Part shown: positions 8,331 to 17,189 of the stretch, piece by piece
How positions within the stretch are numbered: position 1 is the first letter of the stretch
Layout: each line of letters starts with the position of its first letter
Source: Verrucomicrobiota bacterium
GTDB taxonomy: Bacteria; Verrucomicrobiota; Verrucomicrobiia; Opitutales; Opitutaceae
Length of the DNA stretch: 26,170 nt
Direction: 5' to 3'
Assembly (NCBI GenBank): GCA_023457715.1
Contig: JAEWKR010000046.1
Coordinates: 1 to 26,170 of the forward strand
Position numbers and translations under genes: made by a program
The notes under the pieces: model-generated
Databases searched by the model: none
Seen by the model: the letters and a program-made list of their open reading frames with translations, nothing else
Told to the model about the DNA's origin: nothing

Positions 8331-11060
8331 ATGGCCGAGATCAGCAAGAGCTACGAACCGCGTGACGTCGAAAAGAAGTGGTATGCCGACTGGCAGGCCG
8401 CGCAGGCGTTTGCCGGGAAGGTCGATCCGACCAAGGAGCCGTACTCCATCGTCATCCCGCCTCCTAATGTCACCGGCGTGCTCACGATGGGGCACGTCCT
8501 GAACAACTCGCTGCAGGACATCCTCATTCGTCGGGCCCGCCTGGAAGGGAAGTCGGCGCTGTGGATTCCCGGCACCGATCACGCCGGCATCGCCACGCAG
8601 ACGGTGGTGGAACGCGAGCTGCGGAAGCAGAAGAAGACGCGTCACGATTTCGGCCGCGAGAAGTTCCTGGAGAAGGTCTGGGAGTGGCGGCACGAAAAGG
8701 GCGGCATCATCCTCGAGCAACTGAGGCGGCTGGGCGCGTCGTGCGACTGGGACCGCACCCAGTTCACCATGGATGCGCACTACTCGAAGGCGGTCCTCGA
8801 GGTGTTCGTCGACTTGTTCGCGAAGGGCCACATCTACCGCGGGAAGCGGATGGTGAACTGGTGCCCCGTTTCCCTGACCGCACTGAGCGACGAAGAGGTG
8901 ATCATGAAGCCGGCGAACGGCACGATGTATCACCTCCGCTATGAGCGCGTCGACGCCCCGGGCACGTTCATCGAGGTCAAGACCACCCGACCCGAGACCA
9001 TCCCGGGCGACGTCGCCATCGCGGTGCACCCGGAAGACCCGCGGTACGCGGGTTGGATCGGCCGGAAGGTTCGCCGCCCGATCGGGCCGGCCGCCGAGAT
9101 TCCGATCATTGCCGACACCGCGGTCGACCGCGAATTCGGCACCGGCGCGTTGAAGATCACCCCGGCGCACGACAAGGCCGATTTCGAGGTCGGGGGCCGG
9201 CACTCGCTGCCGATTGTCGATGTGCTGCACGCGAACGGCACCTTGAACGAACTCGCGGGCCCCGAGCTGGCGGGCCTGGATCGCTTCGCCGGCCGGAAGA
9301 AGGCCGCTGAACTGCTGAAAGAGCGCGGCGCGCTGGTGGCCGAAGAAGCGTACTCCAACAACGTGGGCTATTCGGAGCGCGCCGATGTGCCGATCGAGCC
9401 GCGCCTGACCTGGCAGTGGTGGCTGCGTTACCCCAAGGTCGAGGAGGCGAAGGCGGCCGTGCGCGACGGCCACATCAAGTTTCACCCCGAACGCTGGAGC
9501 AAGGTGTACCTCCACTGGCTGGAAAACATCCAGGACTGGTGCATCAGCCGCCAGCTCTGGTGGGGACATCGGATTCCCGTGTGGTACCGCAAGGGTCTCG
9601 ACAAGGAGAAGCTGACCGAGGCGGACCTGCGCGACACCACGAAGGTCCACGTGTCGTTCGACGGCCCGTCCGATCCCGAAAATTGGGTGCAGGAGGACGA
9701 CGTGCTTGATACGTGGGCGTCGTCGTGGCTGTGGCCCTTCGCCACCATGGGCTGGCCGAATCAGGCCGCGATGAAGGCAGCGGGCATCGACTATTTCTAC
9801 CCCACGACCACGCTGGTCACGGGGCCCGACATCATCTTCTTCTGGGTCGCGCGCATGATCATGGCGGGGCTCGAGTTCATGCCCGGGCAGACGCTCGAGC
9901 AGCGGATTCCGTTCAAGCACGTCTACTTCACGGGCATCATCCGCGACGCGCAGGGTCGCAAGATGTCGAAGTCGCTGGGGAACTCGCCTGATCCGCTGAC
10001 CCTGATCGACAAATATGGCGCGGACGGACTTCGCTTCGGCATCATTTCGATCGCACCGCAGGGCCAGGACATCCGCTTCCAGGAAGACCGGATCGAGTCG
10101 GGGAAGAACTTCTGCAACAAGCTTTGGAATGCGTGCCGGTTTCGCCAGATCAGCGGCGAGGCGGGGGATAACTCGTCGCTTGCCGCCATCGTGGCGCGCC
10201 TGGAGCCCGCCCGCTTTGATGCCGACGATCACGCCATCCTGGACCGTCTGCTCGCCACCACCAAGGAGGTGAGCCGCTGCTTCGACGAGTTTGAGTTCAG
10301 TGCGGCGGTGCAGGCGATGTACGGCTTTTTCTGGAATGACTTCTGCGACTGGTACGTCGAGGTCTCCAAGTCCAAGCTCCAGGCGCCGGAAACGAAGGCG
10401 AACTGCCTCGCGCTGCAGGACCTGGTGCTGCGTCAGACGCTCCTGCTGCTGCACCCGGTGATTCCCTTCATCACCGAGGAGCTGTGGCATCAACTCGGCT
10501 ACGGCCCGGAAGGAACCTTCATCGAGCAAACCACGATCGAAAGCGCCGAAACCCTCGCCCGGGCCGCCGCGGCGAAAGGGCTGACGCTGGACCGCGATGC
10601 GGTGGCGGCGGTGGAAAAGCTGAAGGCGTTCGTGTCCCAGGCCCGCGCGCTGAAGGCCGAACACAACCTCGCGAGCCGGCGTGATTCCAAGCTCTTCGTC
10701 ACGGCGACGGAGGCCGACTGGTCGGTGTTGCAGCCCAATGTGGCCAAGCTCATTCGCATGGCCGGCGCCGCGGAGATCACGCGCCGCGAGTCGGTCGAAG
10801 GCGCCCCGGCCATCGTGACCCCGCTCGGCACCGTCTACCTTGATCTCGCCAGCGCGGTGGACATCGGCGCCGAGAAGGTTCGGCTGTCCAGGGAACTCGA
10901 ACAGCTGACGAAGCACATCGCCGGCACGGAGGCCCGCCTCGGCAACAAGGCGTTCACCGACAAGGCCCCGCCCGCCGTGATCGAGGGTGCAAAGAAGCAA
11001 CTGGCCGAGCAGCAGGCCAAGCGGACGGAGCTTGAGCGCCTGCTCAAGGCACTGGGCTGA
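8331..11060 (+). CDS. valS: Valyl-tRNA synthetase
   Basis: Encodes 909 residues from the ATG at 8331. An in-frame TTG at 8298 would add eleven residues of unlikely sequence. It is a class Ia synthetase charging tRNA-Val. The ATP-binding signature reads PPPNVTGVLTMGH (43-55), so Thr52 stands where the HIGH-type motif normally has its first His. The ValRS sequence GTDHAGIATQ follows. The editing domain (about 195-345) includes TTRPETIPGDVAI and GTGALKITPAHDKADFEVG. The CISRQLWWGHRIPVW and DEVLDTWASSWLWP-like (here DDVLDTWASSWLWP) blocks and KMSKSLGNSPDP (K544-S548) are intact. The C-terminal arm (about 845-909) is the usual ValRS tRNA-binding coiled coil. Length and order are complete. It stands alone, 222 bp before gmd. 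Confidence 0.97.
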   Translation: MAEISKSYEPRDVEKKWYADWQAAQAFAGKVDPTKEPYSIVIPPPNVTGVLTMGHVLNNSLQDILIRRARLEGKSALWIPGTDHAGIATQTVVERELRKQKKTRHDFGREKFLEKVWEWRHEKGGIILEQLRRLGASCDWDRTQFTMDAHYSKAVLEVFVDLFAKGHIYRGKRMVNWCPVSLTALSDEEVIMKPANGTMYHLRYERVDAPGTFIEVKTTRPETIPGDVAIAVHPEDPRYAGWIGRKVRRPIGPAAEIPIIADTAVDREFGTGALKITPAHDKADFEVGGRHSLPIVDVLHANGTLNELAGPELAGLDRFAGRKKAAELLKERGALVAEEAYSNNVGYSERADVPIEPRLTWQWWLRYPKVEEAKAAVRDGHIKFHPERWSKVYLHWLENIQDWCISRQLWWGHRIPVWYRKGLDKEKLTEADLRDTTKVHVSFDGPSDPENWVQEDDVLDTWASSWLWPFATMGWPNQAAMKAAGIDYFYPTTTLVTGPDIIFFWVARMIMAGLEFMPGQTLEQRIPFKHVYFTGIIRDAQGRKMSKSLGNSPDPLTLIDKYGADGLRFGIISIAPQGQDIRFQEDRIESGKNFCNKLWNACRFRQISGEAGDNSSLAAIVARLEPARFDADDHAILDRLLATTKEVSRCFDEFEFSAAVQAMYGFFWNDFCDWYVEVSKSKLQAPETKANCLALQDLVLRQTLLLLHPVIPFITEELWHQLGYGPEGTFIEQTTIESAETLARAAAAKGLTLDRDAVAAVEKLKAFVSQARALKAEHNLASRRDSKLFVTATEADWSVLQPNVAKLIRMAGAAEITRRESVEGAPAIVTPLGTVYLDLASAVDIGAEKVRLSRELEQLTKHIAGTEARLGNKAFTDKAPPAVIEGAKKQLAEQQAKRTELERLLKALG

Positions 11061-11282
11061 GTCGATCCAGCCACATCACAGAGCTCGGACACAGAGTTCA
11101 CAGAGGCCTGATTCGTTGGACGACCCTCGTCCTGCGTACAGGCCTCCGGCTCGGCTCGGATGGGGCCTCTGGACGCCGCCGCGGAACTTGCCGTTGCGAA
11201 CCGAGGCCCGCATCCCCGCGGCGGCGGTGACTCAGTGCTTGCCCCCCCAACTCGGCGCCCCGTAGCGTCGACGACTTCCCGC
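11061..11282. repeat. Spacer with inverted CACAGAG / CTCCGGCTCGG repeats
   Basis: CACAGAGTTCACAGAGGCC (11090-11108) is close to the reverse complement of GGCCTCTGTGACCTCTGTG at about 369-387. CTCCGGCTCGGCTCGGATGG (from 11144) matches the sequence at 349-368. Here the two parts face each other around about 35 bp, so the spacer can fold back. The rest of the gap is GC-rich with no evident promoter. A frame open through it into gmd is not needed, because gmd homology starts at 11283. Confidence 0.6.
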
Positions 11283-12293
11283 ATGAAAAAAGCGCTCATT
11301 ACCGGTATCACCGGCCAGGATGGTTCGTATCTCGCCGAACTGTTGCTGGAGAAGGGGTACGAAGTTCACGGCGTCATCCGCCGTGCCTCCACCTTCAACA
11401 CCAGTCGCATCGACCATCTGTACCGGGATCCGCACGTCAATGGCGTGAAGCTGTTCCTGCACTACGGCGATCTGGCCGACTCGGTGCAGATGGTGAAGCT
11501 CCTCTATGAGCTGCAGCCCGACGAGGTCTACAATCTCGGCGCGCAGTCGCACGTCCGGGTCTCGTTCGACATCCCGGAATACACCGGGGACGTCGACGGT
11601 CTGGGCGCGCAGCGGATCCTGGAGGCGATCCGTGAGGCGGGTCTGGTGAAGAAGGTGCGGTATTATCAGGCGTCGTCCTCCGAAATGTTCGGCAAGGTGC
11701 AGGAAGTCCCCCAGGTGGAAACGACCCCCTTCTGGCCCCGTTCCCCCTATGGGTGCGCCAAGGTCTACGCGTACTGGCTCACGGTGAACTACCGCGAAAG
11801 CTACAATCTTCACGCCTCGAACGGCATCCTCTTCAACCACGAGAGCCCGCGCCGCGGCGAAACGTTCGTCACGCGCAAGATCACGCGCGCGGCAACGCGC
11901 ATCAAACTGGGGCTCCAGGACTCGCTTTACCTCGGCAACCTCGATGCCCAGCGCGACTGGGGTTATGCCAAGGAGTACGTCGAAATGATGTGGCTCATGC
12001 TCCAGCAGGAGAAGCCCGACGATTACGTCGTCGCGACCAACGAGACCCACAGCGTGCGGGACTTCTGCGTCGAGACCTTCCAGCAGCTCGGCCTCGATTG
12101 GGAGAAGTATGTGAAGTACGACCAGCGTTATGAGCGCCCCGCCGAGGTCGAACTCCTCATCGGCAATCCCGCCAAGGCGCGCAAGCAGCTCGGCTGGGAG
12201 CCCAAGGTGCGCTTCAAGGAGCTCGTGAAGATCATGGTCGAACACGACCTGGAACTCGCGCGCCACGAAGCCCGCATTGCCAACCTGAAGTGA
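11283..12293 (+). CDS. gmd: GDP-mannose 4,6-dehydratase
   Basis: Encodes 336 residues, near the family's usual 340-370. It converts GDP-mannose to GDP-4-keto-6-deoxymannose, the first step towards GDP-L-fucose and related sugars. It is an extended short-chain dehydrogenase: dinucleotide-binding ALITGITGQDGSYLAELLL (4-22), RRASTFNTSRIDHL (33-46), NLGAQSHVRVSF (84-95), the SSSEMFGK loop (131-138) with E134, catalytic YxxxK as YGCAK (Y156, K160), and the substrate loop NHESPRRGETFVTRKITRA. The start at 11283 gives MKKALITGITG, aligning with the family N-terminus. No clear Shine-Dalgarno precedes it. It lies 43 bp before fcl on the same strand, so the two form a GDP-fucose module. A full glycan locus is not present in the window. 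Confidence 0.96.
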   Translation: MKKALITGITGQDGSYLAELLLEKGYEVHGVIRRASTFNTSRIDHLYRDPHVNGVKLFLHYGDLADSVQMVKLLYELQPDEVYNLGAQSHVRVSFDIPEYTGDVDGLGAQRILEAIREAGLVKKVRYYQASSSEMFGKVQEVPQVETTPFWPRSPYGCAKVYAYWLTVNYRESYNLHASNGILFNHESPRRGETFVTRKITRAATRIKLGLQDSLYLGNLDAQRDWGYAKEYVEMMWLMLQQEKPDDYVVATNETHSVRDFCVETFQQLGLDWEKYVKYDQRYERPAEVELLIGNPAKARKQLGWEPKVRFKELVKIMVEHDLELARHEARIANLK

Positions 12294-12336
12294 GCGACGA
12301 CGCGGCCGCCCGCAGCCCGGGCGGCGGGCCACTCCG

Positions 12337-13272
12337 ATGAAACTCTTCATTGCAGGACACAAGGGCATGGTCGGCGCGGCGCTGGTCCGCCGGTTCGAGC
12401 GTGAAGCGGGCGCCCGCCTGCTGCTCCGCTCCCGGCGGGAGCTGGACCTGCTGAACCAGGCCCAGGTGGACGCGTTTTATGCCGCCGAAAAGCCCGAGGT
12501 GGCGGTGATCGCCGCCGCGAAGGTCGGCGGCATTCACGCCAACGCGACGTATCCGGCCGAGTTCATGTACGAGAACCTGGCGATCGCCGCGAACACGATC
12601 CATGCGGCCTACCGTCACGGGGTGAAGCGACTCCTGTTCCTCGGCAGCTCGTGCATCTATCCCAAGCACGCCCCGCAGCCGATGCGGGAGGACGTCCTTC
12701 TGACCAGTCCGCTCGAGCCCACGAATGAGGCGTACGCCATCGCGAAGATCGCCGGGCTGAAGCTCTGCCAGTTCTACCGGCAGCAGTATGGCGTGCTCTT
12801 CCACTCGGCGATGCCGACGAATCTCTACGGGCCGGGTGACAACTATCATCCGCAGAATTCGCATGTCCTGCCGGCGCTGATCCGGCGCTTCCACGAGGCG
12901 AAGGAGAAGAACCTCGCGGACGTCACGGCCTGGGGCACCGGTTCGCCGCGCCGCGAATTTCTCCACGTGGACGATCTCGCGGACGCCTGCGCCTTCTTGC
13001 TGCGCAGCGACAACCCGCCGGACTGGGTCAATGTCGGCACCGGGACGGACGTGACCATTCGCGAGCTCACGGAGCTCGTGGCCCGGGTGGTGGGCTTCCA
13101 GGGCCGGATCGTCTGGGACAGCTCGAAGCCCGACGGAACGCCCCGCAAGCTCATGGACGTCTCCCGGCTGTCGGAGCTGGGCTGGAAGGCCCGCGTCGGA
13201 ATCGAGGAAGGCGTCCAAGCCACGTACCAGAGCTTTCTGGCCGAACAGGCCGCCGGTAAACTGCGGAGCTGA
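12337..13272 (+). CDS. fcl: GDP-L-fucose synthase
   Basis: Encodes 311 residues, the standard length of this epimerase-reductase, which turns the Gmd product into GDP-L-fucose using NADPH. Features seen: N-terminal FIAGHKGMVGAALVRRF (4-20) with the GxxGxxG fingerprint, AAKVGGIHAN (60-69), the SSCIYP motif (S104-P109), catalytic YAIAK (Y133, K137), the PTNLYGPGDNYHPQNSHV block, and the RREFLHVDDLADA block. All are intact. Downstream, tatC starts 8 bp after its stop, so gmd, fcl and tatC are probably one transcript. GDP-fucose would feed cell-surface polysaccharide or glycoprotein glycosylation, but no fucosyltransferase is present here to say which. Confidence 0.96.
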   Translation: MKLFIAGHKGMVGAALVRRFEREAGARLLLRSRRELDLLNQAQVDAFYAAEKPEVAVIAAAKVGGIHANATYPAEFMYENLAIAANTIHAAYRHGVKRLLFLGSSCIYPKHAPQPMREDVLLTSPLEPTNEAYAIAKIAGLKLCQFYRQQYGVLFHSAMPTNLYGPGDNYHPQNSHVLPALIRRFHEAKEKNLADVTAWGTGSPRREFLHVDDLADACAFLLRSDNPPDWVNVGTGTDVTIRELTELVARVVGFQGRIVWDSSKPDGTPRKLMDVSRLSELGWKARVGIEEGVQATYQSFLAEQAAGKLRS

Positions 13273-13280
13273 GCCGGAGC

Positions 13281-14276
13281 ATGAGCGGCTCGGCCACAGT
13301 CCACGCCGTCGAAGAGGGCGGCCCGCGGCAGTCCTTCTGGAGTCATCTCGAGGAGCTGCGGAAGGCCGTCATCCGCTCGACCATCGCCATTGGCCTGACC
13401 TTCGTGCTGTGCCTCGCGTTCACGCACAAGATCGTCGAAGTGCTGGAGTATCCCCTGCGGAACATTGATCTCTTCGCGAAGCCGCAGCCTTCGGTCTCGT
13501 TCAAGATCGGTGACAAGGTGTTGGGACCTTACACGGTGACGCGGGAGCAATTCTCGGGCTTGCCGGAAGGCGACGACGCACCGCAGTTGATGTTCCAGAT
13601 CGGCACCACGGTCATTGGTCAGGAACAGGTGGCGACGCTCAAGCTGCTGGCGCCGGAGCAGCGGCCCGAAAAAGGCCCCCTGCAAGTGCGGCTCCACAAC
13701 TTCGGTCCGGCGGAAGGTTTCATCACGGCCTTCAAGGTCTCGATCTATGCGGCGTTGGTGCTCTCGGCCCCGTTCTGGGCGTACTTCATGATGGGCTTCA
13801 TCCTTCCCGCCCTGCACCACCGCGAACGGCAGGCCTTGCTGCCGTGGGCGACGTGGAGCTTCCTGTTGTTTTGGGTCGGCGTGTTGATGACCTACTTCCT
13901 CCTCCTGCCCATCGCCCTGCGGGCTTCGGTTGGCTATTCAGAGTTGCTGGGGTTTGAAGGCATGGACTGGCGGGCGGACCAGTACATCAGCTTCGTCACC
14001 GCGTTCATCTTCGGCATGGGCCTGGGTTTCCAGTTTCCGGTCATCGTGCTGCTGCTGGTGAAGATGGGCATTGTGGACCACCGCGACCTGGCCAAATACC
14101 GGCGGCATGTGTGCGTGCTGGTGTTCATCATGGGGGCGCTGCTGACCACGCCGGAAGTGATCACGCAGTGTGCGATGGCCATTCCCCTCTACCTGCTGTA
14201 TGAGGTCTGCATCCTGATCGCCTGGTATTGGGACCGAAAGAAGCGCAAGGCGGCCGCCGCCGAGTCGGTGGTTTAG
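13281..14276 (+). CDS. tatC: Twin-arginine translocase subunit TatC
   Basis: Encodes 331 residues of the multi-span receptor of the Tat pathway, which binds twin-arginine signal peptides and exports folded proteins. The N-terminal signature FWSHLEELRKAVIRS (19-33) is clear. Membrane segments are visible at about 31-50, 148-178, 186-212, 236-262, 276-300 and 302-317. The conserved glutamate of the first periplasmic loop is E145 in GPAEGFITAFKVS, and TTPEVITQ (289-296) corresponds to the TPPD-type motif before the last helices. The first periplasmic loop (about 52-145) is roughly 30-40 residues longer than in E. coli TatC, and total length exceeds the usual 240-260. GGAG five bases before the ATG is a good ribosome site. 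No tatA or tatB is in the window. Confidence 0.95.
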   Translation: MSGSATVHAVEEGGPRQSFWSHLEELRKAVIRSTIAIGLTFVLCLAFTHKIVEVLEYPLRNIDLFAKPQPSVSFKIGDKVLGPYTVTREQFSGLPEGDDAPQLMFQIGTTVIGQEQVATLKLLAPEQRPEKGPLQVRLHNFGPAEGFITAFKVSIYAALVLSAPFWAYFMMGFILPALHHRERQALLPWATWSFLLFWVGVLMTYFLLLPIALRASVGYSELLGFEGMDWRADQYISFVTAFIFGMGLGFQFPVIVLLLVKMGIVDHRDLAKYRRHVCVLVFIMGALLTTPEVITQCAMAIPLYLLYEVCILIAWYWDRKKRKAAAAESVV

Positions 14277-14429
14277 GCGGAGAGACGTTGCAGGTGGGCA
14301 AGTTGCAGGTTGAGCAGCGGGTGGCTGCAACTTGGAACCTGTCACCTGCAACTCCGTCACTCCGAGCCCGTGACTTGAAACTTGGCACGTCCGAGGTATC
14401 TCGCTTTGGTCGTCGGTTCACGTCCCATC
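14277..14429. repeat. GTTGCAGGT / ACCTGCAAC repeat spacer
   Basis: GTTGCAGGT (from 14287) and ACCTGCAAC (to about 14352) are exact reverse complements. Further AGTTGCAGGTTG and GGCTGCAACTTGGAACC words between them add to a potential fold-back hairpin. No gene or convincing promoter is visible before prfB. Confidence 0.5.
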
Positions 14430-15573
14430 ATGATCTCACCCGAAACCTTCAATCACATCGAAAACATCAAGAAGCGCGCTGGGCATCTATGGAGGTTTCT
14501 TTGACGTCGATCAAAAGACGCGGGAAATAGAGGCCATGGAGGCGGAGATGGGCGCTCCGACCTTTTGGGACAACAACGAGCGCGCCCAGAAGCACATCGG
14601 GAAGCTCAACGGGCTGAAGAAGGCCGTGCTGCCCGTGGTCGCCTACCAGAAGAAGCTCGACGACATCGCGGTGATGCTCGAACTGGTCGAGGCGGCGGCG
14701 CCCGGCGAGCGCGAGATGTACGCCCAGGAAGTCGAGACCCAGGTGGGTACCCTGGTCGAGGAGCTGGGCGAACTGGAGATCGCCTCCTTCCTGACCGGCC
14801 AGTTCGACCGGAACAACGCCATCTTCTCGATCCAGTCGGGCGCGGGCGGCACGGAGTCCAACGATTGGGCGGACATGCTGTTCCGGATGTACAACCGCTG
14901 GGCCGAGCGCCGTGGCTTTTCGGTGGAGGTCCAGGACGTCCAGGTGGGCGACCAGGCCGGCATCACGAAGGCCACGCTCCTGATCAAAGGCGAAAACGCG
15001 TACGGCTACGCGAAAGCCGAGCGTGGGGTGCACCGGCTGGTCCGCATCAGTCCGTTCGACGCGAACAAGCGGAGACACACGTCCTTTTGCGCGGTCGACG
15101 TGATCGCCGAGGTCACCGACGAGATCGAAATCGAGATTCCTGACAGCGAAATCCGCGTCGACGTGTACCGGTCGTCCGGCAAGGGTGGCCAGGGCGTCAA
15201 CACGACCGACTCGGCCGTGCGGCTCACCCACATTCCCTCCGGAATCGTGGTGGTCTGCCAGAACGAGCGTTCGCAGATCAAGAATCGCGCCAGCGCGATG
15301 AACGTCCTGAAGGCCCGGTTGTACGAGAAAAAGCAGGACGAGCAGCGGGCGGAAATGGACAAGTTCTACGGCGAGAAAGGCGAAATCGGGTGGGGGAGCC
15401 AGATCCGCAGCTATGTGCTCCAGCCCTACCAGATGGTGAAGGACCTGCGCACCGGCATCAGCACGAGCGACACCCAGGGCGTGCTCGACGGTGATCTCGA
15501 CCGTTTCGTCAACGCCTGGCTCCGCGCCGGCTGCCCCCGCCACCGGAACAAGGACATTCAGATGGAGGAGTGA
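14430..15573 (+). CDS. prfB: Peptide chain release factor 2 (programmed +1 frameshift)
   Basis: RF2 releases the peptide at UGA and UAA. The gene is in two frames. Frame one runs from ATG 14430 for 24 codons (MISPETFNHIEN...LWRFL) to an in-frame TGA at 14502-14504. After the slip at CTT-TGA-C it continues from GAC at 14503 as DVDQKTREIEAMEAEM to the stop at 15573, giving 380 residues. The slippery site has the classic parts: an internal Shine-Dalgarno GGAGG (14491-14495), three spacer bases, CTT and TGA followed by C. The body carries the SPF stop-codon recognition tripeptide (in RISPFDANKRRHTSF) and GGQ (in SGKGGQGVNTTDSAVR) for hydrolysis. The frameshift autoregulates RF2: low RF2 slows UGA reading and favours the slip. 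An annotation starting at 14536 would lose the first 35 or so residues. Confidence 0.97.
14491..14505 (+). promoter_or_regulatory. prfB programmed +1 frameshift site
   Basis: GGAGGTTTCTTTGAC comprises the internal Shine-Dalgarno GGAGG, a 3-nt spacer TTT, the P-site codon CTT and the stop TGA followed by C. Spacing matches the well-known site AGGGGGTATCTTTGAC. Sequences on both sides are RF2-like in the expected frames, so this is a working recoding signal and not a sequencing error. Confidence 0.95.
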
Positions 15574-15581
15574 CCTTCGGA

Positions 15582-15735
<154 letters not shown>

Positions 15736-15740
15736 CCTCC

Positions 15741-17189
15741 ATGCCCGGACTTACGCGTGAGCACATTCAGCAGGCCCTGACGGCGCAGCCTTTGTTCGAG
15801 GCGAAGTCGTGGCAGCTTTCGCCCGAGGCCTGGCCGCTGACGCCGGAGCAGGTGACGCAGCTCGAGGCGATCGGCGCTGCGTGCCTCGAATTTCATCAGG
15901 CACTGGAAACGCTCTATCTCCGTTCCGCGTCGGGCAAGAATCTGCTGCGGAACAAACCGCTGCTGGCGCCTTGGGTGGCCGACTACCTGGACCGCGGCAA
16001 ACCGAAGGCTTTGATCGAGCACGCCCGGGACCCGAAGAACCGCGGCCTGTTTCCGCCGGTGCTCCGTCCCGACCTGCTCCTCACGGAGGAGGGCTTCGTC
16101 ATGACGGAGCTGGATTCGGTGCCGGGCGGCATCGGGCTCACGGCTTTCCTCAACCGGCTTTATGCGGCCGAGCCGGGCGTAAAGATCCTCGGCGACGGCG
16201 ACCAGATGATCACGCAGTTCCACGCCTCGCTCGCGGGGCTGCGACCGGAGCAGCGCAACCCGCTGATCGCCCTGGTGGTCAGCGACGAAGCCGCCACGTA
16301 CCGCCCGGAGATGGAGTGGCTCGCCCATCAGCTGCAGCTGCAGGGCAAACGGGTGTTCTGCCTGCGGCCCGAAGATATCTTCCCGCTCGAAAACGCGCTC
16401 TTTTTCGATTCCGACGGCAATCCGGAGAAGATCGATCTGATCTACCGGTTCTTCGAGCTGTTCGACCTCGAGAACATCCGGACGCAGCGCTTTTTCTTCG
16501 AAGCCTGGGCAGCCGGTGAGGTCACCATTGCCCCGCCGATCCGCCCCTTCCAGGAAGAGAAGCTGGCCCTTGCCCTTTTCCACCATCACCTGCTGCAGGA
16601 TTACTGGGCGGAGGCGTTGGGCGGGCGGACCTTGAAGCTTCTGCGCGCCTTGATTCCGCCGTCCTGGATCATCGACCCCGCGCCGCTGCCGCCCGGGGCG
16701 GTGCTCGACGGCCCCCGCGCCGCCGGCCGGCCCCTCAACGACTGGCGGGATCTGATCAACGCCTCGCAGAAGGAACGCGATCTCATCGTGAAGATCAGCG
16801 GCTACCACGAAACGGCGTGGGGTGCGCGCAGTGTGGTGCTGGGCAGCGATTGTTCCCGCGAGGAATGGCAGCAGGGGGTCGAGCGCGCCATCGAACTCGC
16901 CGGCACCAACCTGCACGTCCTGCAGGCCTACCGGAAACCACGCCGCCTGGAACATCCCGTGTACGACGATTCCGGTGACAGGGCCGCCGCGCCGGTCGCG
17001 CCGGCCGGGGTCAAGGCCGGTCGCCTCCGGCTCTGCCCGTACTACTTCGTCGTGGAGGGGAAGGCCCGGCTCTCCGGCGCGCTGGCGACCTTCTGCCCGC
17101 CGGACAAGAAAATCATTCATGGGATGCAAGACGCTGCCTTGCTTCCGGGTAAGGTTTTGGCCACAACCGAGGCCCGTGCGAACACCTGA
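15741..17189 (+). CDS. Circularly permuted ATP-grasp-like protein
   Basis: Encodes 482 residues with no signal peptide or membrane segment. The layout resembles glutathionylspermidine-synthase-like and circularly permuted ATP-grasp proteins: MTELDSVPGGIGLTAFLNRLY (121-141), a Rossmann-like LIALVVSDEAATYRPEMEWLAHQL (175-198), IDLIYRFFELFDL (231-243, like the VDVVYRR-type strand), LIVKISGYHETAWGARSVVLGSD (348-370, like the nucleotide-binding Lys and Gly-rich loop), LHVLQAYRKP (391-400), and a C-terminal CPYYFVVEGKARLSGALATFCPPDKKIIHGMQDAALLPG. Such enzymes ligate a carboxylate to an amine with ATP. The substrate is unknown. The family call is by pattern and moderate in certainty. Its stop overlaps the GTG start of the next gene by 14 bp, suggesting coupled translation and a shared function with the exported coiled-coil protein. 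Confidence 0.65.
   Translation: MPGLTREHIQQALTAQPLFEAKSWQLSPEAWPLTPEQVTQLEAIGAACLEFHQALETLYLRSASGKNLLRNKPLLAPWVADYLDRGKPKALIEHARDPKNRGLFPPVLRPDLLLTEEGFVMTELDSVPGGIGLTAFLNRLYAAEPGVKILGDGDQMITQFHASLAGLRPEQRNPLIALVVSDEAATYRPEMEWLAHQLQLQGKRVFCLRPEDIFPLENALFFDSDGNPEKIDLIYRFFELFDLENIRTQRFFFEAWAAGEVTIAPPIRPFQEEKLALALFHHHLLQDYWAEALGGRTLKLLRALIPPSWIIDPAPLPPGAVLDGPRAAGRPLNDWRDLINASQKERDLIVKISGYHETAWGARSVVLGSDCSREEWQQGVERAIELAGTNLHVLQAYRKPRRLEHPVYDDSGDRAAAPVAPAGVKAGRLRLCPYYFVVEGKARLSGALATFCPPDKKIIHGMQDAALLPGKVLATTEARANT

Noticed and set aside
8232..11000. 922-codon open frame antisense to valS
   Set aside because: It mirrors valS on the other strand. GC-rich codon bias produces long antisense frames, and the translation is Arg/His/Leu-rich with no recognisable domain.
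14536..15573. prfB starting at ATG 14536
   Set aside because: The upstream 24 codons plus the CTT-TGA-C frameshift give the conserved RF2 N-terminus.
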